64,000 nt of DNA, taken from JBBDIP01 sp050260675 (GTDB lineage: Bacteria > Bacillota > Sulfobacillia > Fermentithermobacillales > Fermentithermobacillaceae). Positions 60,263 through 64,000 of the stretch are shown here, in pieces. Under the pieces are notes generated by a model that saw only the letters and a list, made by a program, of their open reading frames with translations, did not search any database and was not told the DNA's origin. The position numbers were made by a program, and so were the translations under genes. The stretch spans positions 1 to 64,000 of the forward strand of contig JBLNCN010000008.1 of assembly GCA_050260675.1 (NCBI GenBank). Reading direction: 5' to 3'. Numbering within the stretch: the first letter of the stretch is position 1; every line of letters begins with the position of its first letter.

Positions 60263-61063
60263 CTAGCTCCTTTTCGGCGGGTCCGGCCAGTCATCGGGAG
60301 GAACCTTGTCGTCCCCCTCTTCCTTAGGGGGTTCCTCTTTTAGCTGCTCCCCTGCTTCTTCGCCCGAAAGCCCCGCTTCCTTCGCCCCGTCCCCGGCCTC
60401 TTCCCTGGCCTCTTCCTTGGCTTCCTCATAGTGCTCGCATTCAAACCTGAGGCAGCACAGAAGGCGGCCGCACGTGCCGGAGATCTTGGTCGGGTTAAGC
60501 GAAAGGTTCTGGTCCTTGGCCATCTTGATGGAGACCGGGAGGAAGTCGTTGAGGAAGGTCGCGCAGCATAGAGGCCTTCCGCACGGACCAATGCCCCCTG
60601 TCATCTTTGCCTGATCGCGGACCCCTATTTGCCTGAGTTCGACTCTGGTATGGAGGGCCCCGGCAAGGTCTTTCACCAGCTCCCGAAAGTCCACGCGACC
60701 ATCGGCGGTAAAGTACAGGACCACCCTGGAGCCGTCAAACGTGTACTCAGCGTCCACCAGGTGCATCTCAAGCCCGTGGTCCGTAACCTTCTGCTTGGCG
60801 ACCTCCATCGCCTCGGTTACTTTCTTCTTGTTGTTCTCTTCTGTAACCAGGTCCTCGGGCGTAGCCACCCTCAAGACCCGCTTGAGCGGCGTCACGAGTT
60901 TGTCCTCCGCCACGTCTTTGGGCCCCATGGTGACACAGCCCATCTCGATCCCGCGGACTGTCTCTACCAGGACCTGATCGCCCTGCTTGATGACTAACTC
61001 ACCCGGATCGAAGTAGTACACTTTGCCTCTATCCTTAAACCTTACACCAACTACTATCGCCAT
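60263..61063 (-). CDS. ricT: PSP1-domain protein RicT (YaaT)
   Basis: A 266-residue protein. The PSP1 domain contains the clustered Cys residues of the family: IGPCGRPLCCATFLNDFLPV and KISGTCGRLLCCLRFECEHY, which in the Ric complex help bind Fe-S clusters. The last 60 residues are acidic, low-complexity and repeat EEA/EEP units. RicT works with RicA and RicF in RNA maturation and biofilm control. Overlap region with holB is 1 base. Confidence 0.9.
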   Translation of the reverse strand: MAIVVGVRFKDRGKVYYFDPGELVIKQGDQVLVETVRGIEMGCVTMGPKDVAEDKLVTPLKRVLRVATPEDLVTEENNKKKVTEAMEVAKQKVTDHGLEMHLVDAEYTFDGSRVVLYFTADGRVDFRELVKDLAGALHTRVELRQIGVRDQAKMTGGIGPCGRPLCCATFLNDFLPVSIKMAKDQNLSLNPTKISGTCGRLLCCLRFECEHYEEAKEEAREEAGDGAKEAGLSGEEAGEQLKEEPPKEEGDDKVPPDDWPDPPKRS

Positions 61064-61064
61064 A

Positions 61065-62045
61065 TCAGTCTCCTTCTTGGCGCGCGCGCTGAAGGTCCAT
61101 AAAAAGCGCCGAAAACGTAAGGAACGGGTTTACAGCCCTGCGGAGCCTGCTCTTTGCCTGCCTAAGCGCTTCGATTGACCGGTAGAGAGACTTTACCTGG
61201 CGGTGTCCCGCGGAGGGACCACCACCTTCAATCGAAGCAATCGCGGCTCGAAGCCTCCTCACTAATTCTATCTCCAGGTCAGTCACCACAGCCACACGGC
61301 GGGCCTGATCCGCTTTGGCGTACTTCTGCGCTAACTCAACCGGAGAACCTCGGGAGATCTCGGCAAGCAGCTTCTCGCCCAGGTCCTCGCCGCTACGGGT
61401 CAGGATCCGTAGAGCGCGTTCAGGGTCACCGTCGGCGTGAGGCGCAACGCTCTCGGCATCCTCCCTGCTCACGCCATGACGTGAGACCAGCAGGTCCACA
61501 AGGGCGTTGGACGGCAACTTGCGAAAAGGTATCGTCTGACAGCGGGAAACGATGGTATCTGGAATCGAGCGGACGTTGGTCGCAGTGAGAATAAACGTGA
61601 CATAAGCCGGCGGCTCCTCCAGCACCTTTAGAAGGGCGTTGGACGCCTCGACCGTCATATCCTCTGCATCTCTTACGATGAACACCTTTCGGGCCGAATG
61701 ATACGGCCGCGCTAGAGCTTCCTTGAGCATCTCATGGGAGGCCTTGATTTTGATAGTGTTGCCGTCTTTGGCTATCTCGACTAGGTCCGGATGCCCATGA
61801 TTCGACACGGCTCGACATGACCAGCACCTGCCGCAGGCTTCGCCTGTGGACCCCGGCTCATCTGAATCGCAGAGCAACGCCTGGGCAAAGCGGAGCGCCA
61901 GCGCTTCCTTGGGAGCCCCCGATGGACCCTTCAGGAGGTAAGCGTTGGCGATCCGGGCCGATACTACAGCAGAACGGAGAATACCCGCGGAAACGTGATT
62001 TCCCCGCAAGAGCAGGTCGTTTTCAGCCGGAGAGAGGTCCGTCAT
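61065..62045 (-). CDS. holB: DNA polymerase III delta-prime subunit
   Basis: A 326-residue clamp-loader subunit. The loop LLKGPSGAPKEALALRFAQA stands for Walker A, a zinc module is CGRCWSC, and the family motif LLKVLEEPPAYVTFILTATN is clear. It forms the clamp loader with DnaX and HolA. It is between darA and ricT; yaaR, normally here, is absent. Confidence 0.9.
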   Translation of the reverse strand: MTDLSPAENDLLLRGNHVSAGILRSAVVSARIANAYLLKGPSGAPKEALALRFAQALLCDSDEPGSTGEACGRCWSCRAVSNHGHPDLVEIAKDGNTIKIKASHEMLKEALARPYHSARKVFIVRDAEDMTVEASNALLKVLEEPPAYVTFILTATNVRSIPDTIVSRCQTIPFRKLPSNALVDLLVSRHGVSREDAESVAPHADGDPERALRILTRSGEDLGEKLLAEISRGSPVELAQKYAKADQARRVAVVTDLEIELVRRLRAAIASIEGGGPSAGHRQVKSLYRSIEALRQAKSRLRRAVNPFLTFSALFMDLQRARQEGD

Positions 62046-62372
62046 CTAGATCTTCAGGAATCTCTCCACAGGGAGGATGAAGACGGTTGCTCCGCCCACC
62101 ACGACTCCAACCGGGTAGGGTACGTAGGACTCGCCGGGCCCGACCGGAGTGACCGGAGTGACCAGCTGTTCCCTCGCTCTGCAGGTCTTCTTTACGACTT
62201 CCAGGACTTTATCCACATCGGCCTCATCGACGCCGGAGAGAACGGTCGAGTTGCCCTCACGCAGAAAGCCGCCGGTGGACGCAAGCTTGGTGGCGCTGTA
62301 ACCGCCCCGGATCAAGTTCTCGACCAAACGCGGGGCGTCCTTATCCTGGACAACCGCGATAATCAGTTTCAC
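62046..62372 (-). CDS. darA: Cyclic-di-AMP receptor DarA (PstA)
   Basis: A 108-residue PII-like protein: MKLIIAVVQDKDAPRLVENL, GGYSATKLASTGGFLREGNS, then VVGGATVFILPVERF. It binds c-di-AMP at trimer interfaces. Coupled to tmk by an ATGA overlap. Confidence 0.9.
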   Translation of the reverse strand: MKLIIAVVQDKDAPRLVENLIRGGYSATKLASTGGFLREGNSTVLSGVDEADVDKVLEVVKKTCRAREQLVTPVTPVGPGESYVPYPVGVVVGGATVFILPVERFLKI

Positions 62373-63010
62373 AGCGTTTCCCTCCTCTTATCTCCCAGTA
62401 CCCGCCTGACCTCGGCCATGGCTGCCTTGAAGACCTCTTCCTTGGGCAAGGTGCCGTCTATCAGTTTGATCCGACCGGGATAAAGCAGTTGAAGTTCCCG
62501 GTAGCCCTGCCGGACCTTGGCATGATACGAGTCGTCGCGGAGCTCGATCTTGTCCTTGTGCTTGGGGGCCAGTCTTTCACGAAAGATTTCCGGATCGCAA
62601 ACATCGAACACCAAGGTGAGGTCGGGGACCAAGTCGTCCGTAGCTACCTTGTTAATGTTTTCTATGTCTGGTATCGGAATCCCTCCTGCGTACCCCTGGT
62701 AGACGATGGACGAATCCGTGAACCTTTCGACCAGAACCACCTTGTCTTCCCGCAGAGCCGGGGCGATGACGGACCGGACCAGCTCCGCCCGTGACGCAGC
62801 ATACATGAGGAATTCTGCCAAAGCGCCTCTCTCGGGACCGGCGGGATCCAAAAGCATGTCGCGGACCATCTCCCCAAAGGGTGTACCCCCCGGCTCCCTG
62901 GTTAACAAAACGGGAACTCCGGATTCCCGGAGTTCCCGTGCAATAGCCTGTATCTGGGTGCTCTTACCCGAACCGTCGCAACCCTCGAATGTTATGAAGC
63001 ATCCACGCAA
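62369..63010 (-). CDS. tmk: Thymidylate kinase
   Basis: A 213-residue kinase. Walker A is FEGCDGSGKSTQIQ; DR-type motif LLTREPGGTPFGE and ALAEFLMYAASRAELVRSVI follow. It converts dTMP to dTDP. Overlaps the upstream decarboxylase-like gene. Confidence 0.95.
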   Translation of the reverse strand: MRGCFITFEGCDGSGKSTQIQAIARELRESGVPVLLTREPGGTPFGEMVRDMLLDPAGPERGALAEFLMYAASRAELVRSVIAPALREDKVVLVERFTDSSIVYQGYAGGIPIPDIENINKVATDDLVPDLTLVFDVCDPEIFRERLAPKHKDKIELRDDSYHAKVRQGYRELQLLYPGRIKLIDGTLPKEEVFKAAMAEVRRVLGDKRRETL

Positions 63011-64000
63011 AATACCTTCAGCTCTCCTTCGGTGCCGTGAACCCCTCGACCAAGCAGGTTCAGGCCCGCCCTTCTGGCGTGAAGGAAGTATTCCACGACG
63101 TCCTGGTCTATCCTCTCCCCAGGCGTCACTATGGGCGATCCAGGGGGGTAGATGACCACAGTATCGGCAGATATCTTTCCCAAAGCCTCTTCGATCGGGA
63201 GAGGCCGGGCGCGGGAAAGGAACGCATCCCTAAGCGCCATGACCCTCTTGGGCCGCGGGACTTCCCGGGCTTTGGTGCTGGTCGCGGCCGCTTCCTTACA
63301 GCACTGTGCCTGGTCAGGCGTTCTCGCGAACTTCTCCGAAAGCTCCTTGAAGGCCCTTTCCACCGCGTCAATATCGGCGGCGCCGTGGGCGCCCGACACC
63401 AGGAGAAGAATGTAGCCCGGCCCTGTCATCTCAGGAACGACCTTGCATTTCTGAACCAGGAACTTGGCGGCTGCCGGCCCGTTAACGGATAGGTCCAGGT
63501 TGACCAGGAGCTTGGACGGATCGTGGAACAACCCGGGAGGAAGGGGCTGGCCGAAACCTGCCACCGAGATCCCCGGAATCTTCGCGAGCCTATGCGCAAG
63601 CTCAATCGCGACCTTTGTTCCGTGATCGATCCACGCCCCGTCATCCCTCTCCAACACCTCGACGGCTTGTTCCAGGGACGCCATCAGGATGTAAGACGGG
63701 GACGTTGTCTGCACAGCGCGCAGCGCTTCCTCAACCGCGAGTTCAATACCGGAGAACCTTTTCTCAGCCTCCAGGCCCAGGTGTAGGAACGCCGTCTGAG
63801 TGAAGGCAACAGTGGTCTTGTGGGCGCCGTGGATCACGAAGTCGGCGCCTGCCGCCAGCGCGTGGGGTGGGAGGCCTTCCCCGTTGGAAAAGTGGGTCCC
63901 GTGGGCTTCATCCACGATGAGGGCCATCCCGCGGGCATGGACTTCGCGAGCGATTTCCGACATGTCGCCAGCAAAGCCGGGATAGGTGGGGTTAATTGCG
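62992..64000 (-). CDS. Orn/Lys/Arg decarboxylase-family PLP enzyme, partial
   Basis: The C-terminal 336 or so residues of a gene that runs off the right edge; the frame stays open past 63963 to base 64000 (INPTYPGFAGD before the first internal Met). The PLP domain shows LIVDEAHGTHFSNGEGLPPH and the lysine in VIHGAHKTTVAFTQTAFLHL, as in YaaO/SpeA. The C-terminal domain ends near VYPPGSPIVTPGERI. It makes a polyamine or decarboxylates an amino acid, depending on the real substrate. Confidence 0.88.
   Translation of the reverse strand, partial: AINPTYPGFAGDMSEIAREVHARGMALIVDEAHGTHFSNGEGLPPHALAAGADFVIHGAHKTTVAFTQTAFLHLGLEAEKRFSGIELAVEEALRAVQTTSPSYILMASLEQAVEVLERDDGAWIDHGTKVAIELAHRLAKIPGISVAGFGQPLPPGLFHDPSKLLVNLDLSVNGPAAAKFLVQKCKVVPEMTGPGYILLLVSGAHGAADIDAVERAFKELSEKFARTPDQAQCCKEAAATSTKAREVPRPKRVMALRDAFLSRARPLPIEEALGKISADTVVIYPPGSPIVTPGERIDQDVVEYFLHARRAGLNLLGRGVHGTEGELKVFCVDAS

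Overview
The window looks like chromosomal DNA from an endospore-forming member of the Bacillota, probably a clostridial or related anaerobic lineage; no species can be named from sequence alone. The evidence is the right-hand 25 kb, which keeps the Bacillus 'yaa-yab' order in mirror image: speA/yaaO-like, tmk, darA, holB, ricT, abrB, tatD, yabE, rsmA, veg, ispE, glmU, prs, ctc (L25), pth, mfd, spoVT, spoVB-like, mazG, hup, rqcP, then yabP, yabQ and divIC, then yabR. Several of these are sporulation genes. The DNA is moderately GC-rich and many genes have strong AGGAGG-like ribosome binding sites.

Layout. 1-0.3 kb: the right end of an IS3-family element and a cluster of short dyad repeats. 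0.3-2.1 kb: a BlaI-type repressor with an M56 protease and a DUF2933 protein. 2.2-7.9 kb: decayed genes around a small radical-SAM peptide (RiPP) locus made of a previously uncalled 42-residue Cys-rich precursor and a SPASM maturase. 7.9-11.9 kb: a MutL/GlmL-like ATPase with two companions of unknown function. 12-14.9 kb: a divergent copper-type HMA/TauE-SafE/cupredoxin gene and lgt, both carrying operators that match those at the blaI locus. 14.9-21 kb: HEPN/MNT pair, an immunity-like protein, a phosphatase-acetyltransferase fusion cut by an amber codon, and repair/housecleaning enzymes. 21-27.6 kb: LytTR two-component system with a heterodimeric ABC exporter. 27.9-34 kb: a secreted DUF3160/CapA operon and a broken subtilase. 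34-39.3 kb: sugar isomerase-like, kinase, methyltransferases, GNAT and Nudix genes and tRNA-Leu. 39.4-64 kb: the conserved housekeeping and sporulation block.

How it fits together. The left 39 kb is accessory and eroding: at least seven genes are broken by frameshift, nonsense codon or internal deletion. The right 25 kb is intact and tightly packed, with frequent 4-bp gene overlaps. Its main oddities are an inversion of the yabP-yabQ-HTH-divIC block between rqcP and yabR, and a free-standing tRNA-binding domain where metS normally lies. The two most interesting systems are the precursor/SPASM maturase pair with its own promoter (about 5.6-7.15 kb) and a proposed BlaI regulon of four matching 17-bp operators (near 0.64, 2.09, 13.89 and 13.98 kb) linking a protease-controlled repressor to copper-type membrane proteins and lipoprotein maturation.
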